From NCBI RefSeq assembly GCF_023380205.1, contig NZ_CP093361.1, positions 124,001 to 188,000 on the forward strand: a stretch of DNA of 64,000 nucleotides, in the 5' to 3' direction. The notes beneath the pieces were generated by a model, which was given only the letters and a program-made list of their open reading frames with translations, searched no databases and was not told the origin of the DNA. This DNA comes from Nicoliella spurrieriana. Lineage in GTDB: Bacteria; Bacillota; Bacilli; Lactobacillales; Lactobacillaceae. The position numbers were made by a program, and so were the translations under genes. Below, piece after piece: positions 53,890 to 62,962 of this stretch (the stretch's first letter is position 1; every line of letters starts with the position of its first letter).

Positions 53890-55434
53890 ATGAATCATAA
53901 ATCCAATCAAAAACTAGGATGGCCATTGATCATTTTAATCGGCATCCTAAGCTTATTCATTACCGCATTTATTACCACTACCTCCCCGCTATTTGCCTTC
54001 AATAATTCATGGGACGGTAACACCATGTTTACCGTTGGAAAGGGGCTATGGCACGGGCTACTTCCGTACCGCGATCTGTTTGATCAACGGGGACCATTAA
54101 TGTATTTAATGAACTCATTTGCCGCTTTAATTAGTTACAGAACCTTTTTAGGGGTTTACCTATTTGAGGCCCTCACAGTCTGTTTTGACATCATATTAAG
54201 TTATCGCATTATTAATCTTAAATTCAGCAAGCCGATTGCATTTGCCAGCAGTTTCACCATCATTCCAATCGTTTTTAATGGTTACTTTTTCGAAAATGGT
54301 GAATTACCAGAAAGCCTGGTAATGCCATTGATGTTAGGCCTCATTTACACGGTTTTAAAGAATAATGGAGCAGCATTTAGCGATTTCCAATTATTTTGGC
54401 AGGGGGTCGCCCTATCAATTGTTTTTTGGACTAAGTACACGTTAATCTTACCGTGGGTTGCCTTTTTCGGTTGGATTCTAATTGCAATGCTGATCAAAAA
54501 ACAATGGCACCCATTATTACGCAAAATCGCGTTTGGGGCTGCGGGCTTTTTTAGCATTTCACTAGCGTTAATCATCTTTTTTGGTATCAATGGGGCCCTC
54601 TTTGACCTGTTCAAGGGGTATTTCTATATGAATTTTCATTATTACCCTAAATCTAAATTTTTATCAATTCACATTATCTATAATATTTTTGATTTTATCT
54701 TTAGAAATCCACTGAATACCCTCTTTTCATTTCTATTCGCCCTTGGATTTGCTTATTTCTTAAGCAGCCGAACCTTTAAGTGGCAACCCAAGTTGATGAT
54801 TGCCCTAGGAGCATTAATGGAGGTATTCATGATCGTTGGAAACGCCCATAGCTTTCGGTACTACTTTGTGGGCCTGGGCTGCTTTTTAATTTTCATCTCA
54901 ATGGGGATTGCTAATTTAATTACCATTCTGATTCAGCATTGGCGACCCAATCCAATTAAGGTTAGTGCCCTCGTTACATTGCTTGCCATTGCAGGAGTGT
55001 TTATCACTAATCCGCTCTATCAAGACACCATCTTGTTTCCCCACAACCAATCCATTAGTGCGAACCAAAAATCAACGGTCCCGTTTCAAATTAAATTTGC
55101 CAAAATCATTAATCGGAGTAATGATCGGAGCATTTTAAACTATAATAATTTAGATGTGGGCCTATATACGGCCACTGCAACGTTGCCACAAAACAAATAC
55201 TTTGCTAAACTAAATTTGAAGGGCTTTGCCCCCATGATGGATAGTCAAAACTACATTTTAAACCACCATAAGGCTAACTTTGTTGTTTTTGCCCTTAAGC
55301 GAAATCAAAGCATTTGGGATCCTGATCAACACCCCGATAGGAGTTTCAAAAAATACTACCGGTTAGTTGCCCATCGCACAACCATCTTCCAAAACCAAAA
55401 GGTAAAATACCTATTATATAAATTAAGGAGCTAA
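53890..55434 (+). CDS. GT39/ArnT-like membrane glycosyltransferase
   Basis: 514-residue membrane protein with about ten hydrophobic segments and a C-terminal soluble part of ~130 residues. The first outside loop has the acidic pattern of the PMT_2 group: NSWDGNTMFTVGKGLWHGLLPYRDLFDQRGPLMY in pieces around residues 38-72. Such enzymes use polyprenyl-phosphate sugars to glycosylate wall polymers or proteins. The acceptor is unknown. It lies two bases upstream of the CBS-ACT gene, so the two form an operon. Other polytopic GT-C families remain possible. Confidence 0.75.
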   Translation: MNHKSNQKLGWPLIILIGILSLFITAFITTTSPLFAFNNSWDGNTMFTVGKGLWHGLLPYRDLFDQRGPLMYLMNSFAALISYRTFLGVYLFEALTVCFDIILSYRIINLKFSKPIAFASSFTIIPIVFNGYFFENGELPESLVMPLMLGLIYTVLKNNGAAFSDFQLFWQGVALSIVFWTKYTLILPWVAFFGWILIAMLIKKQWHPLLRKIAFGAAGFFSISLALIIFFGINGALFDLFKGYFYMNFHYYPKSKFLSIHIIYNIFDFIFRNPLNTLFSFLFALGFAYFLSSRTFKWQPKLMIALGALMEVFMIVGNAHSFRYYFVGLGCFLIFISMGIANLITILIQHWRPNPIKVSALVTLLAIAGVFITNPLYQDTILFPHNQSISANQKSTVPFQIKFAKIINRSNDRSILNYNNLDVGLYTATATLPQNKYFAKLNLKGFAPMMDSQNYILNHHKANFVVFALKRNQSIWDPDQHPDRSFKKYYRLVAHRTTIFQNQKVKYLLYKLRS

Positions 55435-55436
55435 TT

Positions 55437-56078
55437 ATGCTATTAAAATCGTTAGTTAAACCCAAGTCCAGATTAACAATGGTAACCGAAAATACCACCC
55501 TGGCTGAAGCATTAAAAATTCTAGAGGAAAAGGATTTCCGGTGTGTGCCAATTCTAGACGAAACCGGAACCCTATTTCGCGGTAATATTTATAAAATGCA
55601 TTTATACCGCCATAAATCACGTGGTGGGGATATGAACCTCCCCGTGACCCACTTAATTAAAAATTCTACTAAGTTTATTAGCGTCAATGCATCATTCTTT
55701 AACGTGTTCTTCTCAATTAAGGACTTACCTTACATTGCCGTGTTAGATTCACAAAATTCATTCTATGGTATCTTAACCCATAATCGCTTGATGGATATGC
55801 TTTCACAATCATGGAACGTTAACGTGGGAAGCTACGTCATTACGGTTGTTTCCACCGGTGAACGTGGTGATTTGGAAAAAATGGCTCGGATCATTTCTAA
55901 GTTCACCAACATCGCTAGTGTGATTTCACTTGACGTTCAAGAAGGTGAACTCGTCCACCGGACCATGTTCACCCTACCATCAGATGTTGATCAAGATAAG
56001 TTGGATAAAATTGTGGCCACCCTGCATAAACGAGGCTTTAAGATTCCTGAAATTGAAAATCTAAACAGTGTTCAATAG
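55437..56078 (+). CDS. cbpA: CBS-ACT domain protein, CbpA-like (c-di-AMP binding family)
   Basis: 213-residue cytosolic protein. A CBS pair fills residues ~1-125 (MVTENTTLAEALKILEEKDFRCVPILDETGTLFRGNIY, and LPYIAVLDSQNSFYGILTHNRLMDMLSQSW). An ACT-like domain follows (SYVITVVSTGERGDLEKMARIISKFTNIASVISL). This architecture matches the Listeria c-di-AMP receptor CbpA, also annotated as AcuB-like. Ligand binding is inferred. It begins two bases after the membrane glycosyltransferase gene, so wall-polymer modification may respond to the same signal. Confidence 0.7.
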   Translation: MLLKSLVKPKSRLTMVTENTTLAEALKILEEKDFRCVPILDETGTLFRGNIYKMHLYRHKSRGGDMNLPVTHLIKNSTKFISVNASFFNVFFSIKDLPYIAVLDSQNSFYGILTHNRLMDMLSQSWNVNVGSYVITVVSTGERGDLEKMARIISKFTNIASVISLDVQEGELVHRTMFTLPSDVDQDKLDKIVATLHKRGFKIPEIENLNSVQ

Positions 56079-56093
56079 TTCGTCCATAATATA

Positions 56094-56142
56094 AATAAAA
56101 AGATTCGGGAGTGAATTAACATTCCCGAATCTTTTTATTTAT
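56094..56142. terminator. Bidirectional terminator between cbpA and mazF
   Basis: AATAAAAAGATTCGGGAGTG and CATTCCCGAATCTTTTTATT are nearly exact complements around AATTAA, serving both converging genes. Confidence 0.9.
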
Positions 56143-56147
56143 GTATA

Positions 56148-56522
56148 CTACTTTTTAACGTTAGGTTTAGAAGCTAATCCAACGCTTAACTCCAAAGCAG
56201 TATCAACCTTTTTCATTAAATATTTATTTAAATGGGCGACCCGGTCGTTAAGGCGTTGTTTATCAATCGTTCGAATTTGCTCTAATAAAATAACTGAATC
56301 CTTTTCAATATCTGATTGACTAGCTTTAATCCCAACGTGCGTTGGCATCTTTGGTTTTGAAATTCGTGCAGTAATGGCTGCTACGATTACGGTCGGACTG
56401 TAGTGATTTCCAATATTATTTTGAATAATCAATACAGGCCGCACCCCTCCTTGTTCAGAACCGACGACCGGAGATAAATCAGCATAGAAAATATCGCCAC
56501 GTTTCACTTCTGTCTTTGACAT
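56148..56522 (-). CDS. mazF: MazF/PemK-family mRNA interferase toxin
   Basis: 124-residue endoribonuclease toxin ([36 protein letters not shown]). The SH3-like core, the [12 protein letters not shown] signature with its catalytic Arg, and the conserved Thr/Ser segment [19 protein letters not shown] are intact. The start at 56522 follows AAGGAGGAGTATATCAGAA. The location downstream of alr equals that of ndoA (EndoA) in Bacillus. Its 5' end overlaps the upstream ORF by 44 bases, the arrangement expected of an antitoxin-toxin pair. Confidence 0.93.
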   Translation of the reverse strand: MSKTEVKRGDIFYADLSPVVGSEQGGVRPVLIIQNNIGNHYSPTVIVAAITARISKPKMPTHVGIKASQSDIEKDSVILLEQIRTIDKQRLNDRVAHLNKYLMKKVDTALELSVGLASKPNVKK

Positions 56523-56817
56523 TTCTGATATACTCCTCCTTAATCTTATTAACGAATTGTGAATCACCTAAGTATTCATTAATAGTTCTTGCCGCACAAT
56601 CCTCAGAGGGCATAAACTCTTTAACGATATCCTTATTTAAATTCCCCATTATGATGTAACCATATATCAATTGCTGAATATAAGGGGAGTAACTGGATTC
56701 AGAATTAACTAATACCGAAAACGTCCGGTAATTATTTAAATTATTTTTAATATCATTAATTAAAATTAACTTATTATTCGTAACTACAAAACGTTCGCAT
56801 AAAATAAATGGCATCAT
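56479..56817 (-). CDS. Unrecognised 112-residue protein overlapping mazF, candidate antitoxin
   Basis: The frame starts ATGATG after GAGAGG and is in the slot where EndoAI/MazE sits in Bacillus. I do not recognise a ribbon-helix-helix or AbrB-type MazE fold: the N-terminus ([23 protein letters not shown]) looks like beta strands, followed by a probable helical part ([26 protein letters not shown]) and a charged end ([23 protein letters not shown]). It is far more AT-rich than its neighbours, with many Asn and Ile codons. Its last 14 codons are read through the mazF start region. Position suggests an antitoxin; sequence does not confirm it. Confidence 0.6.
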   Translation of the reverse strand: MMPFILCERFVVTNNKLILINDIKNNLNNYRTFSVLVNSESSYSPYIQQLIYGYIIMGNLNKDIVKEFMPSEDCAARTINEYLGDSQFVNKIKEEYIRNVKDRSETWRYFLC

Positions 56818-56854
56818 AAATACCTCTCATTATAATATATTACTAAAAAAAGCA

Positions 56855-57985
56855 CTAAATATATACTCTGGGAAGTCGATTTTGAAATAAACAAGCAACT
56901 TCATAGTGAATTGTACCACATTTTTCAGCTATTGATTCTAATGAAATCTCATTTTGACCATTTTTACCAATTAAGGTGACTTTGGTTCCAATTCCAACCT
57001 GCTTTGGCAGCTTAATCATAAACTGATCCATACAAATCCGCCCCACGATCGGACAGAATTGTCCGTCGACCAGCACGTGAAAATCATGCAATGCACGGAC
57101 ATAACCGTCAGCATACCCAATCGGCAGGGTTGCAATCCATTCATCCTTAGTAGTGGTATAGGTAGCCCCATACCCAATCGAACGACCAGCTGGCACTAGC
57201 TTGCAATGAACCACTTCCGTTTCTAAACTAAGGGCTGGTTGTAATTCATACGGTGGTTTAACTTCGGTCCCGGATGGATTCAACCCGTAACCCGCGACCC
57301 CGAATCGAATCATATTCCCATTGCACTCTTGGTGCCAAAGACTAGTGGCGGAGTTTGAAACATGGACGTAACGGGGCCGGGTCGGTAATGCAGCCATAAA
57401 CTGGTTAAACCGGCCTACTTGGGTGTGAAAATAATTAGTCGCTTCGATTTGGTTTGAATCAGCAGTTGAAAAATGGGTAAAGACCCCCTCAATATTAATC
57501 AACTGCTCATTTGAAGCTGCCAGTGCTAATGCTGTCTTCATTGAAGCAACCGTCTGAAAACCAATTCGCCCCATTCCAGTATCCAATGCAATGTGGACGT
57601 TTAATTTGGAGGCATCCGGATGGTGAGCGAGCTCAGCTACCGTTGCTTGTAACCATTCGTTCGAAGGTAAGGTAGTGGAGATATTGTAGGTAGCAGCAAT
57701 TAAGGCATCCTTAGGTCTAATGACCCCTAATACTAAAATTGGTTCCATCAATCCAGCTTCACGCAGCTCCAGGGCTTCATCCAAAATGGCAACACAAAAT
57801 CCAGTTGCACCAGCAGCCTTAGCCACTTTAGCCACTTGGACAGCCCCATGGCCATATCCATCGGCTTTTACCACCATAAATAATTCGGTCCCAGCATCAA
57901 GACGGGAGCTTTCACTATTAATGTTATGATAAAGCGCCTGTTTATTAATCACTAATTTTGCATTTCGATGAACCCCAGTTATCAT
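56855..57985 (-). CDS. alr: Alanine racemase
   Basis: 376-residue PLP enzyme that makes D-alanine for peptidoglycan and teichoic acids. The PLP Lys is in ELFMVVKADGYGHGAVQVA; VSNSATSLWH, RFGVAGYGLNPSG and GRSIGYGATYTT form other parts of the active site, and GRICMDQFMIKLP is a family signature near the C-terminus. ATG 57985 is six bases after GAAGGTG; the frame five codons longer lacks a site. In many lactobacilli acpS lies just upstream of alr; it is absent here, with only a terminator between cshA and alr. Confidence 0.96.
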   Translation of the reverse strand: MITGVHRNAKLVINKQALYHNINSESSRLDAGTELFMVVKADGYGHGAVQVAKVAKAAGATGFCVAILDEALELREAGLMEPILVLGVIRPKDALIAATYNISTTLPSNEWLQATVAELAHHPDASKLNVHIALDTGMGRIGFQTVASMKTALALAASNEQLINIEGVFTHFSTADSNQIEATNYFHTQVGRFNQFMAALPTRPRYVHVSNSATSLWHQECNGNMIRFGVAGYGLNPSGTEVKPPYELQPALSLETEVVHCKLVPAGRSIGYGATYTTTKDEWIATLPIGYADGYVRALHDFHVLVDGQFCPIVGRICMDQFMIKLPKQVGIGTKVTLIGKNGQNEISLESIAEKCGTIHYEVACLFQNRLPRVYI

Positions 57986-58041
57986 TGTCCACACCTTCAA
58001 AATATAATTTATCTTCTATTTTATCATTAAAATCAACAATT

Positions 58042-58085
58042 AAAAATAGGAACAACGACTTTTCAGTCCCTGTTCCTATTTTTTA
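58042..58085 (-). terminator. Terminator of cshA
   Basis: AAAAATAGGAAC and GTTCCTATTTTT pair exactly around an 18-nt loop with its own short GACT/AGTC stem. It separates cshA from alr. Confidence 0.88.
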
Positions 58086-58110
58086 GTAATATCTTATTAT
58101 TTGAAGATTA

Positions 58111-59616
58111 TTAGTCGCGTTGCTTAATTGTAAATGACTTTCCGCCACCATTTGAACGATGGTTATTCCGCCGATCACCACTGCGCCGGTCATTACGATG
58201 ATTATTATTCCGACCATTGTAACGACGACCACCATTAGAGTGACCACCGCGACCACCGCTGTGACCGTTATAACGACGGCCACGGCTAAAGCGGCGCTTC
58301 TTGTTTGGTAATGGCCGTTCTGGCGTAATCCGGACCTTAACTTGACTTCTAGTCATCTTGCTGAGCAAGACTGACACTAGTTCCTTAGCGGAATACTTTT
58401 CCAAAAGTTCGTCAGCAGTATCTGAGAACTTATCCATATCAGTCTTTTGAATTAAGGCCCCTAGTTCGTTCTTAACCACTGCTAATTGACCATTCAATGC
58501 TTCAGTTTCCGAAGGTGGCTTAAGTGGTAACATTCTCACCTTGGTTAATTTTTCAACTTCTCTAAGGTAGTCCTTTTCATTTGGTTCAACAAAGGTAAGT
58601 GATACCCCATGGTTTCCGGCACGACCAGTCCGGCCAATCCGGTGAACGTAGCTTTCTGGATCCTGTGGAATGTCGTAGTTATAAACATGGGTCACACCAC
58701 TAACATCAATCCCACGGGCTGCAACATCGGTCGCAACTAGGATCGTAATTTTTCCATCACGGAATTCACGCATAATTTGGGAACGCCGCTTTTGGGTCAA
58801 GTCCCCGTGTAATCCAGCAGCTGGGTATCCACAAGTGATTAATCCCCGCGATACTTCATCAACCCGCCGTTTAGTTCGACAAAAGACGATCGTTACTTTG
58901 GGTGCCTGAACATCAAAGAAACGGGTCATTAAATCAAATTTTTCAGCTTCCTTTGAACGAACGTAGTATTGATCAACTAAATCAGTAGTCAATTCCTTCG
59001 CCTTAATTTTAACCTGCTTAGGATTATTCATAAACTGAACTCCGACCCGCTTGATTTTATCGGGCATCGTAGCTGAGAATAATAGGGTTTGCCGTTCAGT
59101 CGGAAGGGCTTTTAAAATACTTTCAATATCATCTAAAAATCCCATGTCTAACATGTCATCGGCTTCATCAAGAACTAAGAATTTAACATTACCTAATTTT
59201 AAAGTCCGTCTATTAATATGGTCTAAAATTCGACCAGGCGTCCCTACAATTACTTGAGGGTGCTTTTTAAGATTTCTAATTTGTTGACGAATGTCAGCAC
59301 CACCATAAATGGCCTGCACCTTAGCTCCTTCAACCCGACCAAAACGGTTCATTTCACGTTGGGTTTGAATGGCTAATTCACGGGTAGGTGATACGACCAA
59401 TGCTTGAACATTGGGATCATCCAAGTCAATTTTATCCAAAATCGGTAGGGAAAATGCAGCTGTCTTACCAGTCCCCGTTTGGGCCTGACCCAAAACGTCG
59501 TGGCCTTCTAGAATCAACGGAATCGTATCCGCTTGGATGGGGGTAGCTTCGGTAAAACCTGCTTTTTCAACGGCTGTTAATAGGTCATCTGATAAACCTA
59601 AATCTCTAAATTTCAA
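58111..59616 (-). CDS. cshA: DEAD-box RNA helicase CshA
   Basis: 501-residue ATP-dependent RNA helicase. The Q motif (FRDLGLSDDLLTAVEKAGFTEATPIQ), Walker A AQTGTGKTAAF, PTRELAIQ, DEADDML, SAT and HRIGRTGRAG are all intact. The C-terminal ~75 residues are rich in Arg, Gly and Asn (RRFSRGRRYNGHSGGRGGHSNGG and similar). CshA-type helicases act in ribosome assembly and the RNA degradosome, and are important in the cold. It follows murF and lies before alr, the usual order in lactobacilli. Confidence 0.95.
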   Translation of the reverse strand: MKFRDLGLSDDLLTAVEKAGFTEATPIQADTIPLILEGHDVLGQAQTGTGKTAAFSLPILDKIDLDDPNVQALVVSPTRELAIQTQREMNRFGRVEGAKVQAIYGGADIRQQIRNLKKHPQVIVGTPGRILDHINRRTLKLGNVKFLVLDEADDMLDMGFLDDIESILKALPTERQTLLFSATMPDKIKRVGVQFMNNPKQVKIKAKELTTDLVDQYYVRSKEAEKFDLMTRFFDVQAPKVTIVFCRTKRRVDEVSRGLITCGYPAAGLHGDLTQKRRSQIMREFRDGKITILVATDVAARGIDVSGVTHVYNYDIPQDPESYVHRIGRTGRAGNHGVSLTFVEPNEKDYLREVEKLTKVRMLPLKPPSETEALNGQLAVVKNELGALIQKTDMDKFSDTADELLEKYSAKELVSVLLSKMTRSQVKVRITPERPLPNKKRRFSRGRRYNGHSGGRGGHSNGGRRYNGRNNNHRNDRRSGDRRNNHRSNGGGKSFTIKQRD

Positions 59617-59765
59617 AAAATTTCCTCCTATGATTTCAAAAATTACTAGTGAGCTAAGAAAAATCCGTTTCCGTCAACCACCCACTAGCGGATTCAAAAT
59701 CAATCAATCTATTATTAAAGTTGTATATCTTTTTAATGATAGTCCTTTTTAGCATATTAAGCAAC

Positions 59766-61139
59766 CTAATTAACTAAATTGTTTAACACTGTTTCTAAGT
59801 GAATCCCATGGCTAGCCTTAAGGAGCACCATGTCATCATGCTGAATTTCTTTTTGTAAATCATTCGTTAATTGCTCCAATTGATCCTTTGTATAATAATG
59901 AAGCGCACTAGCTGGGTATTTAGCAGCTAACTTATCTCGTAGTGCTAAAATGTCAGTCCCGATTAAAAAGATGTCTGCGGTCAATGCCGGATTCAATGAT
60001 TCAGCTAATGATTCATGCATCGCTTTCGACTGAACTCCTAATTCCAACATGTCACCCAACACCGCAATCCGCTTTCCCGTGGTTTTCGTCTCGGCAAACG
60101 CATGCAACACTTCCTTTGCGGCCGTTGGATTAGAATTATAGACATCGCTTAAAATTGCTTCCCCCTGATTTCCAGTCAACCATTCAGTTCGATTTGCAGT
60201 TAAATGAACTTCATTCAATCCATGGCGAATTGATTCAGGCCGAAGATGAAATAAGGCCCCCGTTAGGACTGCCGCTAGGGCGTTATTCACATTATATTCA
60301 CCAATCATTGGAATAGTAAATGTAAAGTCCTTCCATTTATTAGTAACAAAGCTGGTTTGGGCTGGTTGATCATGAATTTCAGTTGGGTAAATATCATTGA
60401 CCCCGTTGCGACCAAAGGTCAATTGATCAAAGTCCACCATAGCTGCCCGTTGACTTAACAACGGTTCATCCCCATCATAAATAAAGGTGCCATCAGCTTT
60501 TAGTCCATTTAAGATTTCGACTTTCGCATCGGCAATTTTGCTCCGGGTCCCGAAAAATTCAATATGGGCTTCCCCAATCATGGTAATAATTGCAACGTCT
60601 GGTTGGACCAGGCGGCTTAAAAAGTCGAGTTGCCCGGGACGATCCATCCCCATTTCTACCACCAAGACCTCAGTATTTGCGCCCATATCTAAAATGGTCA
60701 CCGGCACCCCAATTTCATTATTAAAGTTAGCATGCGTCTTAGTCACATTAAACTGCGTGCCTAAGACGGAAGCTACCATGTCCTTGGTAGTGGTTTTACC
60801 ATTACTTCCTGTAATTGCGACCACCTTCGGGTTAATCTTGTTTAGGTAGTATCGACTTAAATCCTGCAACGCCTTGAGTGGATCGGCCACTACGATTACC
60901 GGAAAATTAGTCGGCTGATTAGCATGCCCGCGTTGCCAAAACGTCGCTTGCGCTCCGTTTTGAATCGCACTGTCAATGAAGCGATGGCCATCTTGGTTGC
61001 CCACTAGGGGTACAAATAGCGCTCCTGGTTTTAAATGCCGACTATCAAATGCAACACTGGTGAGTTCTACATCCTGATAGCCCGTAACATCATTTTCAGC
61101 TGATACAGCTTTTGCAATTTCAGCAATCATCATTTTCAT
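59766..61139 (-). CDS. murF: UDP-N-acetylmuramoyl-tripeptide--D-alanyl-D-alanine ligase
   Basis: 457-residue Mur ligase that adds D-Ala-D-Ala (or a depsipeptide) to the peptidoglycan precursor. The substrate domain has DSRHLKPGALFVPLVGNQDGHRF, the ATP loop is VVAITGSNGKTTTKDMVASVL near residue 115, and EMGMDRPGQLDFLSRLVQPDVAIIT and VYNSNPTAAKEVL follow. ATG 61139 follows TGGGGTT; a frame five codons longer has no ribosome binding site. Alr downstream supplies D-alanine for the same step. Confidence 0.95.
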   Translation of the reverse strand: MKMMIAEIAKAVSAENDVTGYQDVELTSVAFDSRHLKPGALFVPLVGNQDGHRFIDSAIQNGAQATFWQRGHANQPTNFPVIVVADPLKALQDLSRYYLNKINPKVVAITGSNGKTTTKDMVASVLGTQFNVTKTHANFNNEIGVPVTILDMGANTEVLVVEMGMDRPGQLDFLSRLVQPDVAIITMIGEAHIEFFGTRSKIADAKVEILNGLKADGTFIYDGDEPLLSQRAAMVDFDQLTFGRNGVNDIYPTEIHDQPAQTSFVTNKWKDFTFTIPMIGEYNVNNALAAVLTGALFHLRPESIRHGLNEVHLTANRTEWLTGNQGEAILSDVYNSNPTAAKEVLHAFAETKTTGKRIAVLGDMLELGVQSKAMHESLAESLNPALTADIFLIGTDILALRDKLAAKYPASALHYYTKDQLEQLTNDLQKEIQHDDMVLLKASHGIHLETVLNNLVN

Positions 61140-61165
61140 AGTCTTTAACCCCATTAAATGTAAAA

Positions 61166-61204
61166 TAAAAAAGCACCCTGGTTAATTAAACGTCCAGAAT
61201 GCTT
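61166..61204 (-). terminator. Terminator after the 61205-61990 gene
   Basis: The minus-strand RNA AAGCAUUCUGG pairs fully (two G-U) with CCAGGGUGCUU and is followed by UUUUUU. It abuts the stop codon. Confidence 0.82.
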
Positions 61205-61990
61205 CTAATCTTCAAAAATAAAATTATTTGGTAATTTATCTTCATTAATATTGATTCGCCACTGTTGTTCATAAATTAAGTAGCTTAGCGTCCCAACGGA
61301 AATGGCATTCTGGTATATATCATGTTTAGTATACCATGTACTCTGTTTTTCTGGGTACTTTTCCATTAATAACGGGATAATATATTGTCGTTTTTGTTCT
61401 GTGCTGCGGTCGAAGGCAATCACTAACCCCTCACTACTAAGTCGAATCATCAGTTGTAAAATCTTGTCATCAATGTTTTTAATCACTAATGGTTTTACGA
61501 ACATCCTGCGACCACTATGAATTTCACGTAAGTGCCGCTTGATACTTATTGCTAACACATTATCAAACGTGGAGAAGTTCCGGTAAAATAATTTTAAAAA
61601 ATTAGATTTTAGAGCAATGTAAATATAATTATTTCGGATTTTCGAAGAAAATGGATTAGCGATGGGATAAGTCATGTGCCCTAGGTAAAGGAGATTCGCA
61701 ATTTCACTATCTAACATCACATTTAAATCATCATTTGAACGAAAATCAATAATTTTCTTATCAATGATTTGTTTATCTAACAGGTAATCACGGACAGCAC
61801 TGCTTCCAGTAATCGTACTGAACCTTGTGTGAGCATTATAGCTATTGGCGTTATCTCGATCATCGTTCAATAGAATAATATTACTTGGCACTGGATTGAT
61901 TCCGTTTATAAAATCTGCGGAATCAATTCCCCGGGTAATCGTCATATTTCTTACTAAATTAGCATCAATGTAGATAAAATTATCCCGCAT
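61205..61990 (-). CDS. Uncharacterised 261-residue AT-rich gene product
   Basis: I do not recognise this protein. It begins MRDNFIYIDANLVRNMTITRG, has no signal peptide or clear membrane helix, and is rich in Ile, Asn, Asp and Leu. There is a charged mid-section (RHLREIHSGRRMFVKP) and an acidic C-terminus (INEDKLPNNFIFED). No catalytic motif is obvious. The start ATG 61990 has no strong ribosome binding site; GTG 61999 is possible. A TACAAT -10 (62025-62030) lies upstream and a terminator follows, so it is a single-gene unit between htpX and murF. Base composition differs from the neighbours. Confidence 0.7.
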   Translation of the reverse strand: MRDNFIYIDANLVRNMTITRGIDSADFINGINPVPSNIILLNDDRDNANSYNAHTRFSTITGSSAVRDYLLDKQIIDKKIIDFRSNDDLNVMLDSEIANLLYLGHMTYPIANPFSSKIRNNYIYIALKSNFLKLFYRNFSTFDNVLAISIKRHLREIHSGRRMFVKPLVIKNIDDKILQLMIRLSSEGLVIAFDRSTEQKRQYIIPLLMEKYPEKQSTWYTKHDIYQNAISVGTLSYLIYEQQWRININEDKLPNNFIFED

Positions 61991-62060
61991 CACAACCACA
62001 CTTTCGCAAAGATTTAACCATTCAATTGTACTCCATTTTAGTCACTTTGAACCACCATTA

Positions 62061-62954
62061 TTACATTTTTTCTAATCTTTGAATTCGATCCTTGATTGGT
62101 GGGTGGGTATCGAATAACTTTGCAAATGAAAATTGATGCTTCCCATGGTATGGATCTTCAATATATAACCCCGCACTATTAGAGTTAATGTCATGCATCG
62201 GTTCCCCGCCGGCAATTTTTTGAAGGGCATTAATTAACCCCAGTGGATTTCTAGTCAACTCCACACCGGATGCATCCGCTAGGTACTCACGATTTCTGGA
62301 TAGGGCCATCTGAGCAATTGTGGCAGCTAATGGACCTAACAAAAGTACTATAACTGAAGCGATGATTTCCAAAACACCGGTATCCTTCTCATCATCATTA
62401 CGACGATTACCACCAAACCATAGGCTCCGCATTCCAAAATCAACAATAATTGAAATCGCAGCTGATAATGCTACTCCAATCGTTGACACTCGAATATCGT
62501 AATTGCGAATGTGGGATACTTCGTGGGCAATTACCCCCTCTAATTCTTCCCGGTTCAAAATGGATAACAATCCAGTTGTGACCGCCACTGCAGCCCTTTT
62601 CGGATTATTACCAGTGGCAAAGGCATTGGGACTATCATCGTCAATAATAAATACCCGGGGCATTGGCACCCGTGCCACCATTGCCATATCAGACACCACA
62701 TGCCAAAGTTGTGGTGCTTGTTGCTCAGTAGTAATTTCATGTCCATGGTTCATCATCATTACAACGTCAATCGATTGACTAATCATGATCAACGTATAAA
62801 TCACTCCAACCACCGCTGCAATCACCACTCCCAAAATTGCATTACGCAAAAAGAGAATTCCCGCTGCTGCCCCTACCAATAATAAGAGCATCATAAAACC
62901 AGTCAAAACATAGACTGTCTTTCGTTTATTTTGTGCAATTTGTTCATATAACAT
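62061..62954 (-). CDS. htpX: Zinc metalloprotease HtpX
   Basis: 297-residue M48B membrane protease that degrades misfolded membrane proteins. Two N-terminal helices ([21 protein letters not shown] and [13 protein letters not shown]) precede the zinc motif [16 protein letters not shown] (residues ~137-152). Two further helices follow, then [19 protein letters not shown] with the third ligand Glu. It follows lemA by eight bases, a pairing common in lactic acid bacteria. Confidence 0.95.
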   Translation of the reverse strand: MLYEQIAQNKRKTVYVLTGFMMLLLLVGAAAGILFLRNAILGVVIAAVVGVIYTLIMISQSIDVVMMMNHGHEITTEQQAPQLWHVVSDMAMVARVPMPRVFIIDDDSPNAFATGNNPKRAAVAVTTGLLSILNREELEGVIAHEVSHIRNYDIRVSTIGVALSAAISIIVDFGMRSLWFGGNRRNDDEKDTGVLEIIASVIVLLLGPLAATIAQMALSRNREYLADASGVELTRNPLGLINALQKIAGGEPMHDINSNSAGLYIEDPYHGKHQFSFAKLFDTHPPIKDRIQRLEKM

Positions 62955-62962
62955 CTAAACGC

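Noticed and set aside
58083-58283. 66-codon minus-strand ORF of Val/Thr/Ile repeats
   Set aside because: It is another frame of the Arg/Gly/Asn-rich 3' end of cshA.
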